DNA of 64,000 nt from an uncultured Bacteroidia bacterium (GTDB taxonomy: Bacteria > Bacteroidota > Bacteroidia > Bacteroidales > ML635J-15), in contig CACYQN010000008.1 of NCBI GenBank assembly GCA_902776565.1, positions 25,526 through 89,525 on the forward strand, written 5' to 3'. The position numbers and the translations under genes are program-made. Under the pieces are notes generated by a model. The model did no database searches, had not been told where the DNA came from, and saw only the letters and a program-made list of their open reading frames with translations. Of this stretch, positions 44,201 through 53,711 are shown one piece after another. Every line of letters starts with the position of its first letter. The first letter of the stretch is position 1.

Positions 44201-46588
44201 AATTTCAGCCGTGAATATTGCTTCCGGTTCTGGCATGTAGCAGCTAATTTCGGCTTCCCAACCTGCTGCGTTTGTCGTGTTGTTGGAGGTGAATACTATT
44301 GTCAACGCTCCGTCGGCATTTGTTGCAGTTACTGTGCCGGGGTTGTTGGTTCCGCATACGCCATTTACAAGAGCTGTAGCCGATGTCGATGTTCCATCGT
44401 AGATGTAGAATAAGTCGGAACAAGTTGAGTACCATCCGCTTGCTGCTTGCAAAGAGAATGATGTGAAATTCAGCCTTACATACGCTCCTTCGGTGCTCGG
44501 GTAGATTGTCTGTGTATAGTTGGCGTTGTTTGGATAGTTGCTGTCGCCTCCTGGGTCCTTGTATGTTCCGTTGCAGACATAAATTGCATCGTTGCTCATA
44601 TTATATACGGCGGCAACGCTGATGTATGCGGTCTTAGTTTCTGTATCGGAACCAAATGTGTTCGATGCAACCAATGTTACTGTATATTCGCCTGGCTCGC
44701 TGTAGGTTACGGTCGGGTTCTGCTCGGTTGAAGTCGCTGGTGTTCCGCCTTCGAATGTCCACGACCACGATGTAGGAATATTTTCGGAAAGGTCGGTGAA
44801 AGTTACCGAGTTTCCTGCCGTAATTTGTGTTTCCGATGCCGAAAAGTCTGCGACTGGAGGTACGGCTTCATAAACGGTTATGTGTTCTGTTGCCGACGAT
44901 GAACAGCCATTTGTATTAACTATGGTGAGTGTTGCATTGTAAGTGCCGTGTGTGTTGTAGGTTACCGATGGATTTGTGGCGGTGCTTGTTGCCGGCGAAC
45001 CGCCATCGAAACTCCACGATGCAGAAACATAGTTGCCCGAAGTTGTATTCGCGAATTGAACGCTGTTTCCTTCGTATAATGTCGTTGGGTTTGCTGTAAA
45101 GGTTGGAATAACTGTTCCTTCGGGGTACAGGGTGACATCCAGTCGCTGGCAAGCCATATTCTGCGTGGTAATTTCGAAAGTCTGCGATGTGTAGCCTTCC
45201 TTCGAGAATGTAACGCTGTAGGTGCCTGCATATATCGGGCGGTGGTAGTCGCCCACAGGTGCTGCGGTATAGACTTCGGTACCGTCGGCATCGTGATTGT
45301 TGATGAAGACTTTTACATCGCTCAGAGGCTGATTGGTGCATCCGTCGGTTACTATTCCGCGGAAACCGTAGAGAACTTGCTCGGTATAGTTAAGAATCGA
45401 TTTGCGGTAATATCCCCAGTAGGTGTTGAGAGATTCGCTGCCAAGCAGTTTTGTAGTTGTAAATTCAACGGTAGTTTCCTTGATGTGCTTGTAGTAGTTC
45501 ATGTAGTCCTGACGACCGCCGTCAATAGAGTACCATTCGCTACCTTTGGTAACGCCGTTCGAACCGCTAACATCCGATGGTCCTGTGAATCTGTTGGCGT
45601 TTATTGCGTGTACGGTATCTACGAACATCCACGATACATATTCCCACCAGCTGTCGTCGGGATTCGGGTGTGCTGCGTGTGTCCAGCCGTCTTCGTCCCA
45701 CGGGTAGTTCATACATTCGTCGCCGCCGTGGCAGTTTGCCGACATCACAAAGTTGTGTGCATCGGCGTAGGCTGTCATCATAGTGATTTCTGGTTCGTTT
45801 GGATATTGTGCCGTGTGGCTTGCCGTATTGGTTACGAACGGGAAGTTTCTGTTAAGGTCGACAGTGTTGTAGTTGTATCTGCGTGCACTGGCAATGCTTG
45901 TGCCGTCGTTCGAGCGGTAGAAAGTGCCGTCGGGGTTGGTGTTGGGCGAAATGTATATCTCCACATTGTTCACGAGGTTTGTAATCTGTGGGTCGGTGCC
46001 GTATTTTGTCAGCAGGTCGTCAACCAGACGAATCAGGAAGTACCATCCCGAAGTTTCGTCGCCGTGCATTGTACTGCTCCACCAGAATTCGGGTTCGTCC
46101 TCGTCAACGCCCACATTGTCCGAAATTGTCATATTTATAATCGGACGGCCGTAAACCGAATATCCTAGAGTGTCCATCTTGCACAAAGTAGGATAGTTCT
46201 GTGCGTAGTTCTGCATCATCTCCAGATATACGGCGTAGGTGGGGTAGCGGTCCCAGTTTGCCATCTGTGCGACACTTGTAGCCATATTCAATGCACGAGT
46301 CTGACGGTAATATTCGTAAACAGGCTCATATTCAATGCCGTATGTCTTGAACTGCTCGTATTCTGCGCGGTTTGCGTAGGCTTCCGCGTATGTGTCATTT
46401 ACCTTGTCGATTGACATTATGTGGTTGAGTTCGCGTACAAGCTCACGATTTCCGTTGTGTGGGAATCTAAGCACCACTTCGCCACGATTTTCAAGAGTTT
46501 GCTCTATGAATTGGAGGTCGGACTTTGTCTGTCCAAAAACCATTGAAACTGCTAATAATAAGACAGTTATGATGTATAACTTTTTCAT
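41216..46588 (-). CDS. Giant T9SS-secreted M14 zinc carboxypeptidase
   Basis: 1790 residues. Signal peptide [20 protein letters not shown]. The M14 peptidase domain (about 110-400) keeps the zinc site ([17 protein letters not shown]), the substrate Arg (DLNRNFP) and the catalytic Glu ([11 protein letters not shown]). Then a carboxypeptidase regulatory-like domain (about 405-490), PKD domains (about 495-660 and again near 790-850), a CUB-like segment (about 665-780), Ig-like modules, four bacterial-repeat units (about 1240-1560; [20 protein letters not shown]), two FnIII-like repeats, and a T9SS type A domain. Residues 1766-1778 ([13 protein letters not shown]) look like repeat-derived sequence inserted in that domain. 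It probably degrades host or dietary protein at the cell surface. Confidence 0.93.
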   Translation of the reverse strand: MKKLYIITVLLLAVSMVFGQTKSDLQFIEQTLENRGEVVLRFPHNGNRELVRELNHIMSIDKVNDTYAEAYANRAEYEQFKTYGIEYEPVYEYYRQTRALNMATSVAQMANWDRYPTYAVYLEMMQNYAQNYPTLCKMDTLGYSVYGRPIINMTISDNVGVDEDEPEFWWSSTMHGDETSGWYFLIRLVDDLLTKYGTDPQITNLVNNVEIYISPNTNPDGTFYRSNDGTSIASARRYNYNTVDLNRNFPFVTNTASHTAQYPNEPEITMMTAYADAHNFVMSANCHGGDECMNYPWDEDGWTHAAHPNPDDSWWEYVSWMFVDTVHAINANRFTGPSDVSGSNGVTKGSEWYSIDGGRQDYMNYYKHIKETTVEFTTTKLLGSESLNTYWGYYRKSILNYTEQVLYGFRGIVTDGCTNQPLSDVKVFINNHDADGTEVYTAAPVGDYHRPIYAGTYSVTFSKEGYTSQTFEITTQNMACQRLDVTLYPEGTVIPTFTANPTTLYEGNSVQFANTTSGNYVSASWSFDGGSPATSTATNPSVTYNTHGTYNATLTIVNTNGCSSSATEHITVYEAVPPVADFSASETQITAGNSVTFTDLSENIPTSWSWTFEGGTPATSTEQNPTVTYSEPGEYTVTLVASNTFGSDTETKTAYISVAAVYNMSNDAIYVCNGTYKDPGGDSNYPNNANYTQTIYPSTEGAYVRLNFTSFSLQAASGWYSTCSDLFYIYDGTSTSATALVNGVCGTNNPGTVTATNADGALTIVFTSNNTTNAAGWEAEISCYMPEPEAIFTAEISENCTRNIATTNESEYATSYLWAFGDGTTSTETAPTHTYTENGTYTITLTASNANGSSTATQQIEVEIPEVTSVTNANGCGNATLTLSAQGNGTLHWFDAQTGGTELGTGNSYTNTFAQTTTVYVESQVGTEETYNVGIANNSSATAYTQSGQNRGLIFTVSQALTLVSVDVYCSQNNQSKTITISSSSNQQVYSRSHTLASGLNTLTLNVDLEPGTYNIYASNVRYTYRQSPNFPYTVDNVISITGQYGSTYGTGYYYTFFNWVVKTESVCTSERTPVTATISESGSIDLGEPITQCGGTATIDAGNGFNSYTWSNGQTTQSIITVSQSGTYSVTASNGQCESTGSIVVTINPVPSVTISENINTLTANATSGTGDYQYAWSTNETAQSITIDSNGNYCVTVTDNNNCSVSECSNITLPDIDINISNAEHGSIIGENTVAFGEDYTFTVIPDDCYQIGTVTVNGNAVTLDANNSYTIQNVTTEQTINATFTQISYTITASTGNGGTITPSGNINVNCGENKEFVIAADEGYIISDVLVDGQSVGSISSYSFTNVIANHTISATFEIIPAGEVVIVVNADTEGGSVSPTGTQTITEGEDFTFTVTPDACYEIGIVTVNGNEVSLDENNSYTIANVTEPQSINATFNRLSYIITASASEGGTITPSGNVEVNCGDNKEFVITPNEGYEIADVIVDGQSAINDIASYAVIGASASYTFENVTEAGHSIEVTFTEIIVVPECNAVTNLTASVENYGIVLAWNSADNAISYDIYRNGERIATETNTSAIDLQGHEGDTYYIITNCANGGASDASETITATAEPTCNAITNLTVRVESYGIVLSWEAAENAVSYDIYCNGNRISTASATSYIDLQGHEGDTYYIITNCANGGTSDASETATAIVTNISRVETSIDIFPNPANDILNITSSETISEIEIVNTLGQVVYRVEVNSDNAVCDVNELASGVYVVKIHTLQHTEPVEASLSKGTAIVQKKFVKE
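41255..41293 (-). repeat. Repeat-derived 39-bp segment in the T9SS domain of the M14 gene
   Basis: It contains CTTCGACAGGCTCG and CTTCTACAGGCTCA, two near-identical 14-bp units in tandem (41255-41282), and it relates to the CACTGAGCGTGTCGAAG part of the element at 10281-10501. Length 39 keeps the frame. Confidence 0.6.
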
Positions 46589-46615
46589 ATAGTCAAAAGT
46601 TTAAATTCCAAAATT

Positions 46616-46645
46616 CAAATTTAATAAAAAGATGCTATCGGCAAA
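46616..46645 (-). promoter_or_regulatory. Probable promoter of the M14 peptidase
   Basis: Reverse strand TTTG (46645-46642), 18-base spacer, TAAATTTG (46623-46616), 28 bases before the ATG at 46588. The spacer is one base short of the usual range. Confidence 0.5.
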
Positions 46646-46742
46646 ATGTTATTTGTTGTTTTTAGACAAAAACTATTTCTAAATGCAGAAAATGCCTATG
46701 TGCTATCCGAAATGGACAAATTCTTCAGCAAAGTAATGCTTT

Positions 46743-46775
46743 TTTGTTCAGTTCAAAAAATCTTTTGTACTTTTG
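46743..46775 (+). promoter_or_regulatory. Consensus promoter of the FAD/Fe-S dehydrogenase
   Basis: TTTG at 46743-46746, 21-base spacer, TACTTTTG at 46768-46775; sets the start at the ATG at 46803, not at 46773, which lies inside the promoter. Confidence 0.75.
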
Positions 46776-46802
46776 TCCGATTCGTTTCCTAAAGGTTTAA
46801 CA

Positions 46803-49718
46803 ATGGATTTCAACGACTTAAAAAAGACTTTCAAGGGTGCTGTCTGCACCGACAACATACACAGGATAATCTACGCTACCGACGCTTCGGCATACCGCGA
46901 ACTGCCTTTGGCGGTCTGCGTGCCCGAGGACAACGACGACATTCGCGCCGTAATCCGCTTTGTCCGCGAAAACGGTCTTAGCATCATTCCTCGCGCTTCG
47001 GGAACTTCAATTGCCGGTCAGGTGGTGGGAAACGGAATCGTGGTGGATGTGTCGAAAAACTTTGGCAAGGTGCTGGAACTCAACAAGGAAGAAAAGTGGA
47101 TTCGCATTCAGCCCTGCATTGTGCTCGACGAACTGAACAAATACCTTGCTCCGCATAATCTTTTCTTCGGTCCCGAAACTTCCACTTCAAACCGCTGTAT
47201 GATTTCGGGAATGGTGGGCAACAATTCCTGCGGTTCGCACTCGCTAATCTACGGCAGTACTCGCGACCATTTGTTAGAGGTAAGATGCATATTGTCAGAT
47301 GGTTCCGATGTTACTTTCGGCGAACTTTCGCGCGAGGAGTTTAATGCTAAGTGCGAACTCAAATCGCTCGAAGGCGACATCTACCGCCATATCCGCGACT
47401 TGCTGTCCGACAAGGAAGTGGTCGATGAAATAAAAGCCAACTATCCCGACCCCGAAATCCGCCGCCGTAACACCGGCTATGCCCTCGATTGCCTTCTCGA
47501 CAACGAGATTTTTGGCAATTCCGACAAGAAATTCAACTTCTGCAAGCTCATTGCCGGTTCGGAAGGAACCTTGGCGTTCATCACCGAAATAAAGTTGAAC
47601 CTTGTCGATAAGCCTTCGAAAAACAAGGCCCTGATGTGCGTTCACACGGCAACCTTGGACGAGGTTTTCGAGGCTAACCTTGTTGCGCTGAAGTATTCGC
47701 CGTCGTCTATTGAACTGATGGACAAGAAGGTACTCGACCTTACAAAAGAGAACATCACCCAGCGTCAAAACCGCTTTTTTGTGGAAGGCGACCCCGAGGG
47801 CGTGCTGATTGTGGAGTGGGTGAACGATGACGAAAACTGGATTCAGCAGCAGATTACCGACCTCGAAGCCGACTTGCGCAGTCACAACTACGGCTATTGC
47901 TATCCCATTGTGCGTGGTGCCGATATTCCAAAGGTGTGGGCGTTGCGCAAGGCTGGACTTGGCGTGCTTGGCAATATGCCCGGCGACCGTAAACCAGCAC
48001 CTGTAATCGAAGATACTGCCGTGAATCCCATGGATTTGCCAGCATATATGAAGGATTTCTGCGCTATGCTCGAAAGGTTGGGGCTTGAATGTGTGTTCTA
48101 TGCCCACATCAGCACTGGCGAACTGCATCTGCGTCCGATTCTGAACCTGAAGGATGAGCACGATGTTGAACTTTTCCATACCGTTGCATTGGAAACCGCA
48201 AAACTGGTGAAAAAATATCACGGTTCGCTCAGTGGCGAACACGGCGATGGTCGCTTGCGTGGCGAGTTTATCCCGCTGATGCTTGGCGACAGGATTTACG
48301 AAATGTTTGTGCAGTTGAAAAAGGTCTGGGACAAGGACAATGTGTTCAACGCCAACAAGATAATCGGTACACCGAAGATGAACACCCACCTGCGCTACAA
48401 GCCCGGTCAGCAGACACGCGAGATTGAAACCTACTTTGACTTTTCGCGTACTGGCGGTTATCTGCGCACGGCCGAAAAGTGCAACGGTGCCGGCGATTGC
48501 CGCAAGTCGCACATCATTGGCGGAACGCTCTGCCCGAGTTTTCAGGCTACACGCAACGAGCAGAACTCCACACGCGCCCGAGCAAACATTCTCCGCGAAC
48601 TGATTACAAATTCCACAAAGCCCGACCCGTTTATGGAGAAGGAAGCCTACGAGGTGCTCGACCAGTGCCTGCTGTGCAAGGCTTGCAAGTCGGAATGTCC
48701 ATCGGGTGTGGATGTTGCCAAGCTGAAAATGGAATTTCTGCAGCATTACTACGACCATTATGGAGTTCCGTTGCGTAGTCGTGCTGTGGCTATGCAACCG
48801 CGATTGTACATGCTGGCGGCAATGGTTCCGCATATCTCGAATTTCTTCTTCAAGAACAAGTTTTTCGCGAAAATAATCCAGAAAACCATCAGTTTCAGCA
48901 CCGAAAGGAACATTCCGCTGATGAGTACGGTAAATCTGAAGAAGCAGATGCGCAAAATAGGGGAGATGCGAGCCGAAAAACCGAAGAAGACCATTTATCT
49001 TTTCATTGACGAGTTTACACGCGACTTGGACACGCATATTGCCGTGGATGCGGTGTCGCTGTTTACAAAGCTTGGCTACGATGTAAGGCTTGCCAAGTCG
49101 AAGGAAAGTGCGCGAACTTGGCTCAGCAAGGGGCTTGTGCGCAAGGCGAAGAAGATTGCAAACGCCAATATCGCAATGCTCGGCGACATCATAAGCGACA
49201 AAACTCCGCTTGTCGGCATCGAACCGTCGGCAATTCTTGCTTTTCGCGACGAATATCCCGACCTTGTCACAAATGAAAACCGCGCCAAAGCCGAAAAACT
49301 TGCTAAAAATGCGCTTCTGTTCGACGAGTTTATCTGCCGTGAAATCGACTGTGGCAATATAAGTTCCGAAATGTTTACCGATGAGGCTGCAAATGTAATG
49401 TTTCACGGACATTGCCAGCAGAAGTCGCTAATCGGAACGAAATTCACCTTGAAGGCTTTGTCTCTGCCGAAGAATTTTACGGTTAAGGAAATTCCTAGCG
49501 GTTGCTGTGGTATGGCCGGTTCGTTCGGCTACGAGAAGGAGCACTACGAACTTTCGATGAAAATTGGCGAGCTGGTATTGTTTCCTGCTGTACGCAATGC
49601 CGAGCCTAACACTATAATTTCAGCCGTCGGCACAAGTTGCCGCTGTCAAATCAAGGACGGAACGGGGGTAGATGCGCTGCATCCGCTGGAGATATTGAAC
49701 AGGGCGGTGAAAAAGTAG
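46803..49718 (+). CDS. FAD-linked 2-hydroxyacid dehydrogenase fused to an Fe-S/CCG domain
   Basis: 971 residues from the ATG at 46803. An FAD_binding_4 domain (about 35-210; IIPRASGTSIAGQ, GMVGNNSCGSHSLIYGSTRDHLLEV) and an FAD-oxidase C-terminal domain (about 230-520; SGEHGDGRLRGEFIP) are followed by Fe-S sequences (CNGAGDCR ... CP, and CLLCKACKSECPSG) and a CCG domain (HGHCQQKSL, PSGCCGMAGSFGYE). This is the GlcD/Dld-type enzyme joined to a GlpC-like electron-transfer subunit, as in D-lactate or D-2-hydroxyglutarate dehydrogenases. It would oxidise a 2-hydroxy acid and pass electrons to a quinone. The substrate is not determined. Consensus promoter at 46743. Confidence 0.88.
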   Translation: MDFNDLKKTFKGAVCTDNIHRIIYATDASAYRELPLAVCVPEDNDDIRAVIRFVRENGLSIIPRASGTSIAGQVVGNGIVVDVSKNFGKVLELNKEEKWIRIQPCIVLDELNKYLAPHNLFFGPETSTSNRCMISGMVGNNSCGSHSLIYGSTRDHLLEVRCILSDGSDVTFGELSREEFNAKCELKSLEGDIYRHIRDLLSDKEVVDEIKANYPDPEIRRRNTGYALDCLLDNEIFGNSDKKFNFCKLIAGSEGTLAFITEIKLNLVDKPSKNKALMCVHTATLDEVFEANLVALKYSPSSIELMDKKVLDLTKENITQRQNRFFVEGDPEGVLIVEWVNDDENWIQQQITDLEADLRSHNYGYCYPIVRGADIPKVWALRKAGLGVLGNMPGDRKPAPVIEDTAVNPMDLPAYMKDFCAMLERLGLECVFYAHISTGELHLRPILNLKDEHDVELFHTVALETAKLVKKYHGSLSGEHGDGRLRGEFIPLMLGDRIYEMFVQLKKVWDKDNVFNANKIIGTPKMNTHLRYKPGQQTREIETYFDFSRTGGYLRTAEKCNGAGDCRKSHIIGGTLCPSFQATRNEQNSTRARANILRELITNSTKPDPFMEKEAYEVLDQCLLCKACKSECPSGVDVAKLKMEFLQHYYDHYGVPLRSRAVAMQPRLYMLAAMVPHISNFFFKNKFFAKIIQKTISFSTERNIPLMSTVNLKKQMRKIGEMRAEKPKKTIYLFIDEFTRDLDTHIAVDAVSLFTKLGYDVRLAKSKESARTWLSKGLVRKAKKIANANIAMLGDIISDKTPLVGIEPSAILAFRDEYPDLVTNENRAKAEKLAKNALLFDEFICREIDCGNISSEMFTDEAANVMFHGHCQQKSLIGTKFTLKALSLPKNFTVKEIPSGCCGMAGSFGYEKEHYELSMKIGELVLFPAVRNAEPNTIISAVGTSCRCQIKDGTGVDALHPLEILNRAVKK

Positions 49719-49788
49719 TCATTTCGGAAGCTAGTCGTAACACGCGATACGAAATGGGGAGCGTTGTGAAGACTGCTGTCCGTAATCT
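49718..49788 (+). repeat. GTCATTTCGG repeat element, copy B (~71 bp)
   Basis: Starts GTCATTTCGGAAGC, contains GGGGAGCGTTGTGAAGACTG and ends TCCGTAATCT. Its first G is the last base of the stop codon TAG (49716-49718). Close relative of 31459-31529 and 10281-10501. Confidence 0.8.
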
Positions 49789-49833
49789 GCTAATGTTTCG
49801 CACAAGCGAACTTACATTTAGCGCCAATAGTTT

Positions 49834-50859
49834 TTACAGCACCTTTTCCAATTCTTTCAAATCATCTTCGGTAGTTGACCAGCTTGTAGCAAAGCGAACA
49901 ATTGTGTGCGAATCGTCATATTTTTCCCAGAAACTGAAGCATACATTTTGTGCAAGTTTGCTCATCTGCTCGTTGTGGAGAATTATAAATTGCTGGTTAG
50001 TAGGTGATTCCATATAAAAGCGGTATCCTTTTTCTTTCAGCAGTGATTTTAGCTTTTCAGCCATTTTGATTGCATGACGGCTTATTTCCATATAAAGGTC
50101 GTTGGTGAAAAGCGTATCGAACTGTATGCCGAGCAGACGGCCTTTTGCTAGCAGTGCGCCACGTTGTTTCATCTTGGTAATGAAGTGCTTAGGAGTATTG
50201 TTGTGAGTGAAGACAACGGCTTCGCCACAAAGCGCACCGACTTTTGTTCCGCCAATGTAGAATACATCGCATAGTTCGGCAATGTCGGGCAAACTTACAT
50301 CGGTTTGACGGCTTGCAAGTCCGTATCCGAGGCGTGCTCCGTCCAGAAACAGCGGAATGTTGTGCTTTTTGCAAACATTGGAAATTGCGGTAAGTTCGCT
50401 TTTGCTGTAAAGTGTTCCATATTCGGTGGGATGGGAGATATACACCATTCCCGGGAAAACCATGTGCTCGTGGTTGCCGTCGGCGTGGAAGGTGCTGACA
50501 TATTCGTCAATGTATTGTGCATTCAGTTTTCCATCTTTTCCTTCGAGTGCAAGCACCTTGTGCCCGGTAAATTCTATTGCTCCGCCTTCGTGTACGCTTA
50601 TATGTCCCGATGTGGCTGCTATTACGCCCTCGTAGTCGGCAAGCATCGAACTAATGACAACTTGGTTGGTCTGGGTGCCACCGACAAGGAAATGTACTTT
50701 TGCATCGGGGCGGTTGCAAGCCTTTTTGATTTTTTCTTCTGCCATCTGGCAATACTTGTCCTCGCCATATCCGGCTAGCGGTTCCATATTGGTTTCTGCC
50801 AGTCGCTCAAGCACTTTTGGGTGCGCACCAGCAATATAGTCGCTTTCAAACGAAATCAT
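49834..50859 (-). CDS. Threonine aldolase-family PLP enzyme (beta-eliminating lyase)
   Basis: 341 residues, the usual length. Low-specificity threonine aldolases split L-threonine or allo-threonine to glycine and acetaldehyde. The PLP lysine is in CDVFYIGGTKVGALCGEA, the PLP-stacking/phosphate segments are VHFLVGGTQTNQVVISSML and HISVHEGGAIEFTGHKV, and Asp in PLFLDGARLGYGL binds the pyridine nitrogen. Closely follows the GLY1/LtaE-like pattern, though tryptophanase-like relatives cannot be excluded. It converges on the dehydrogenase gene, with a repeat element between them. Confidence 0.87.
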   Translation of the reverse strand: MISFESDYIAGAHPKVLERLAETNMEPLAGYGEDKYCQMAEEKIKKACNRPDAKVHFLVGGTQTNQVVISSMLADYEGVIAATSGHISVHEGGAIEFTGHKVLALEGKDGKLNAQYIDEYVSTFHADGNHEHMVFPGMVYISHPTEYGTLYSKSELTAISNVCKKHNIPLFLDGARLGYGLASRQTDVSLPDIAELCDVFYIGGTKVGALCGEAVVFTHNNTPKHFITKMKQRGALLAKGRLLGIQFDTLFTNDLYMEISRHAIKMAEKLKSLLKEKGYRFYMESPTNQQFIILHNEQMSKLAQNVCFSFWEKYDDSHTIVRFATSWSTTEDDLKELEKVL

Positions 50860-50890
50860 AGTATGTAAAGTGGGATTGTATATGGCAACT

Positions 50891-51130
50891 TTATTCCATC
50901 AGTTTACGTTTCATCTCCTCGAATTCCTTTTCGGTAATGATGCCTTCTTCCTTGAGGTTCTGCAACTTGAGGAGTTCGTCGGCTACGGAATAGTTTGTGC
51001 GCTCCTTTGTGCGTTGTATCGGGGTCTGCTTTTCTTCCTTGGGATTGTTCATCCTAATTGCCTTTACGAGATAAACGGCAATCACAACAACAAGAGCAAA
51101 TATTACCAATAAAAATATGATTCGTGCCAT
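50891..51130 (-). CDS. Small membrane-anchored SHOCT-domain protein
   Basis: 79 residues: one N-terminal transmembrane helix (IIFLLVIFALVVVIAVYLV), a charged linker and a C-terminal SHOCT motif (VADELLKLQNLKEEGIITEKEFEEMKRKLM). SHOCT modules are thought to mediate oligomerisation; function is unknown. A TACTTTTGC element lies at 51158-51150. It precedes the threonine aldolase gene by 31 bp on the same strand and may share its transcript. Confidence 0.8.
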   Translation of the reverse strand: MARIIFLLVIFALVVVIAVYLVKAIRMNNPKEEKQTPIQRTKERTNYSVADELLKLQNLKEEGIITEKEFEEMKRKLME

Positions 51131-51149
51131 AGTTTCTTAAAATTTGAAT

Positions 51150-51158
51150 GCAAAAGTA
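51150..51158 (-). promoter_or_regulatory. -7 element of the SHOCT gene
   Basis: Reverse strand TACTTTTGC (TAnnTTTGC), 20 bases before the ATG at 51130. Confidence 0.5.
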
Positions 51159-51247
51159 ATATAAATTTCCCGACTAGCAAGTTTTACTATTCTTGATGAG
51201 AGAGTATATGTTGTTTTTTCGCTCGTAGACCAAAGTGTTAGGTGTTT

Positions 51248-52678
51248 TTACTTCTTCTTTTTCTGGTTTTGGTTTTCGATTATCTTGAAAAGATATTTCT
51301 CGAAGTTTTCGGCAGGCGAAGGTGCCGGCGACAATGCAAGCATTCCGTATGGGTCGATGAGGTAATATGTTGGGAAAGCTTTCACCTTATAGTCTGACAG
51401 TACCTTGTCGTTGACTTCGGCGAATAGGAACGTCCAGTTCAGCGACTTGTCGGCGATGAATTTCTGTGCCTTGGCCTTGTCGGTGTCGGTAAGTATTGTG
51501 ACGAATAGGCATAGTCCCTTGTAGCGGTCGTATATGCGTTTCAAAACGTCAAATTCGGCTGCCGACGAGTACGACTGCGTGTTTGCAAATTGCAGGTAGA
51601 GGTATTTTCCTCGGAAGTCGGCAAGCGACATCATGTTTCCCATTGAGTCGGGCAATTCGAACGGCAAGGCTACCGTTCCTTTTGCCATAGTCAGCGAATT
51701 GTCGGCAATATTTTGTGCAATCTGCTGATGGATAGGATATTCAGTAGTTATGTATAGCGAGTCGAGTGTGAGCAGTAATGGCAACCACTGCAAGTTGTCG
51801 TTGGCAAAGGCATCGTTAAGTCCCTTTAGTATTACGAGTTCGCGGAACTGCTTTTTTTTGTGCTTGGGATTTGAGCCTATCAGCCTATGTAGCAACGAAA
51901 TGCTATGTCCGTAGGTTATTACCCTATATAGGTCGGCACCGCCTGCCGAAACCAGATAGTTGTCGAAGTAGTTGTGGTAAATGGAATTGAACAAGTCCAT
52001 ATAGGCGGGATTGTCATAGAGTATTTCCTTGTTGGAATAGTACGAATACACCAATGCCGATTCGTATTCCTGTTTCGTGGCCATATTTTTCAGTGCTGCA
52101 ATCCGATAGCGGCGGTACTGCTGGAAATATGGATTGTCGTATTTCTTGTATCTCTCATTTATGTTGTTTATGAAGGTGTCAACATCCGTTTTAAGACCTT
52201 TTGCATACAATTCTTCAAGCCTGAGGTCGTAGTAACGGTTGTAGTAGTAGTCGAAGTCCATTATGAGGTAGTTGAGGTCGGTGTTTTTCATGTTTTTTAT
52301 CCCTAGTTGCATTTCGGTAGGTTCGAAGTAGGGGTTCAGCAAATCGCCTTCAGTCCTTTCGTCATATTCTGGAAGTATAAGTTCGTAATTACCATCAGGT
52401 TCGGCATAGAAATAGACATAATATACACCAAATTCGGCGAAGATGTAGGTTATCCGGTCTATTCCGAAATTAGCCTCGAAGTTCCCGTTTTCATCAACTT
52501 TCAGGTGGAAAACCTCTTCTTTCATGTATGTAATACGTTCCTGATAATGGTAGAATATGATTTCACTACCAGCATATTCCTTTGCTGTGCCGAAAACTCT
52601 AGTTGCCAATGCTTTATGTGTGGAAAGACATATCATGCAACACACACACAGCAAAAACGTTTTTACATAACCTGCCAT
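51248..52678 (-). CDS. TlpA/AhpC-like envelope protein lacking the CXXC motif
   Basis: 476 residues. Signal peptide MAGYVKTFLLCVCCMICLSTHKALA, then an N-terminal beta-rich DUF4369-type region, a helical middle region with many Tyr residues, and a C-terminal thioredoxin-like domain (about 330-460): LADFRGKYLYLQFANTQSYSSAAEFDVLKRIYDRYKGLCLFVTILTD ... VKAFPTYYLIDPYGMLA. The cis-Pro (AFPTYY) is kept but the CXXC position reads TQSYSS, so no disulphide exchange is expected. Bacteroidetes have many such TlpA relatives in the periplasm. A redox-silent role is inferred from the missing cysteines. Confidence 0.82.
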   Translation of the reverse strand: MAGYVKTFLLCVCCMICLSTHKALATRVFGTAKEYAGSEIIFYHYQERITYMKEEVFHLKVDENGNFEANFGIDRITYIFAEFGVYYVYFYAEPDGNYELILPEYDERTEGDLLNPYFEPTEMQLGIKNMKNTDLNYLIMDFDYYYNRYYDLRLEELYAKGLKTDVDTFINNINERYKKYDNPYFQQYRRYRIAALKNMATKQEYESALVYSYYSNKEILYDNPAYMDLFNSIYHNYFDNYLVSAGGADLYRVITYGHSISLLHRLIGSNPKHKKKQFRELVILKGLNDAFANDNLQWLPLLLTLDSLYITTEYPIHQQIAQNIADNSLTMAKGTVALPFELPDSMGNMMSLADFRGKYLYLQFANTQSYSSAAEFDVLKRIYDRYKGLCLFVTILTDTDKAKAQKFIADKSLNWTFLFAEVNDKVLSDYKVKAFPTYYLIDPYGMLALSPAPSPAENFEKYLFKIIENQNQKKKK

Positions 52679-52699
52679 AGCATCTGTATTTTTAATTCT

Positions 52700-52708
52700 G
52701 CAAATATA
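52700..52708 (-). promoter_or_regulatory. -7 element of the TlpA-like gene
   Basis: Reverse strand TATATTTGC (TAnnTTTGC), 22 bases before the ATG at 52678; no clear TTTG partner. Confidence 0.5.
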
Positions 52709-52883
52709 TTTTTTTAATGTGAATGTAAAAAAGGTAGATTTCTAAACTTATGAAACATTGGATGTTAAACCAAAACATTCAAGATTTCCAGATTGTTTGC
52801 TTCGCCTGTCCATTAACATTTCAGTGTTAAAAAATAACCGTTTCAAAACCTTGTTATAGAACATATTTCAACAAAAATTTACA

Positions 52884-52892
52884 TACATTTGC
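52884..52892 (+). promoter_or_regulatory. -7 element of the NifU-like gene
   Basis: TACATTTGC (TAnnTTTGC), about 74 bases before the ATG at 52966. The leader is longer than for other genes here. No TTTG at the expected spacing. Confidence 0.45.
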
Positions 52893-52965
52893 AAATGTAA
52901 CGAAGTTACGGTTTTATTATTGTATAACATATTACAAATAGCTAATAATTAAAACATTACAACTT

Positions 52966-53667
52966 ATGATTTATTCACACGAAGTACAAAACATGTGTTG
53001 CGTGAAAAAAGGTCCGAACCATGGTCCCGCACCCATTCCCGAAGAAGGCAAATGGGTAAAGGTGAAGGAAGTAAAAGATATTTCGGGTTTAACACATGGT
53101 ATCGGTTGGTGCGCTCCGCAGCAGGGGGCTTGCAAGCTTACACTCAATGTAAAAGATGGAATTATTGAGGAAGCATTGGTAGAAACTATCGGTTGCTCGG
53201 GAATGACGCATTCGGCAGCTATGGCTGGTGAAATACTCGTCGGAAAGACTTTGCTCGAAGCTCTCAACACCGACCTTGTTTGCGATGCCATCAATACTGC
53301 TATGCGCGAACTTTTCCTGCAGATTGTCTATGGTCGCACCCAGTCGGCATTCTCCGAAGGCGGACTTGTAATTGGTGCCGGTCTCGAAGATTTGGGCAAA
53401 GGTCTGCGTTCGCAGATAGCTACGATGTTTGCAACAAAGGAAAAAGGCGTTCGCTACCTTGAAATGGCAGAAGGCTATGTGACAAAAATCGCCCTCGACG
53501 AAGACGATGAAGTTTGCGGTTACGAATTTGTACGCCTCGGTGTCATGATGGACCTCATAAAGAAAGGTACCGATGCAAACGAAGCACTCAAGAAGGCAAC
53601 TTCGAACTACGGACGCTTCACAAAGGAACAGGGTGCAGTGAAATTCATAGACCCGAGAATTGAATAG
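52966..53667 (+). CDS. NifU/IscU-like iron-sulfur scaffold protein (GGGtGRT partner)
   Basis: 233 residues. An IscU-like core with candidate cluster cysteines C49 (GIGWCAPQQGACKL), C77 (TIGCSGMTHSAA) and C106 (LVCDAIN), plus CC at 11-12. A long C-terminal extension (VGYEFVRLGVMMDLIKKG ... YGRFTKEQGAVKFIDPRIE) is unlike ordinary IscU. Such proteins occur in anaerobic bacteria next to a GGGtGRT-repeat protein, as here (54180), and presumably assemble a cluster for it. No cysteine desulfurase is nearby. The family is clear, the role inferred. A four-helix-bundle gene now separates the pair. Confidence 0.85.
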   Translation: MIYSHEVQNMCCVKKGPNHGPAPIPEEGKWVKVKEVKDISGLTHGIGWCAPQQGACKLTLNVKDGIIEEALVETIGCSGMTHSAAMAGEILVGKTLLEALNTDLVCDAINTAMRELFLQIVYGRTQSAFSEGGLVIGAGLEDLGKGLRSQIATMFATKEKGVRYLEMAEGYVTKIALDEDDEVCGYEFVRLGVMMDLIKKGTDANEALKKATSNYGRFTKEQGAVKFIDPRIE

Positions 53668-53668
53668 C

Positions 53669-53710
53669 AATGGACAATTGACAATGGACAATTGACAATG
53701 GACAATTGAC
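53669..53710 (+). repeat. Three perfect tandem copies of a 14-bp unit
   Basis: AATGGACAATTGAC repeated at 53669, 53683 and 53697, then a partial unit whose ATG (53712) is the start codon of the four-helix-bundle gene. Reverse-complement relatives (TTGTCCATT, TTGTCAATT) follow that gene at 54111-54175. Confidence 0.9.
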
Positions 53711-53711
53711 A

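Noticed and set aside
45242..46168. A 308-codon frame opposite the M14 peptidase domain
   Set aside because: The zinc-site residues are on the minus strand; this frame has none of the hallmarks of a protein.
47295..49412. A 705-codon antisense frame over the FAD/Fe-S dehydrogenase
   Set aside because: Antisense shadow of a well-supported gene; no recognisable motif and a promoter exists only for the plus-strand gene.
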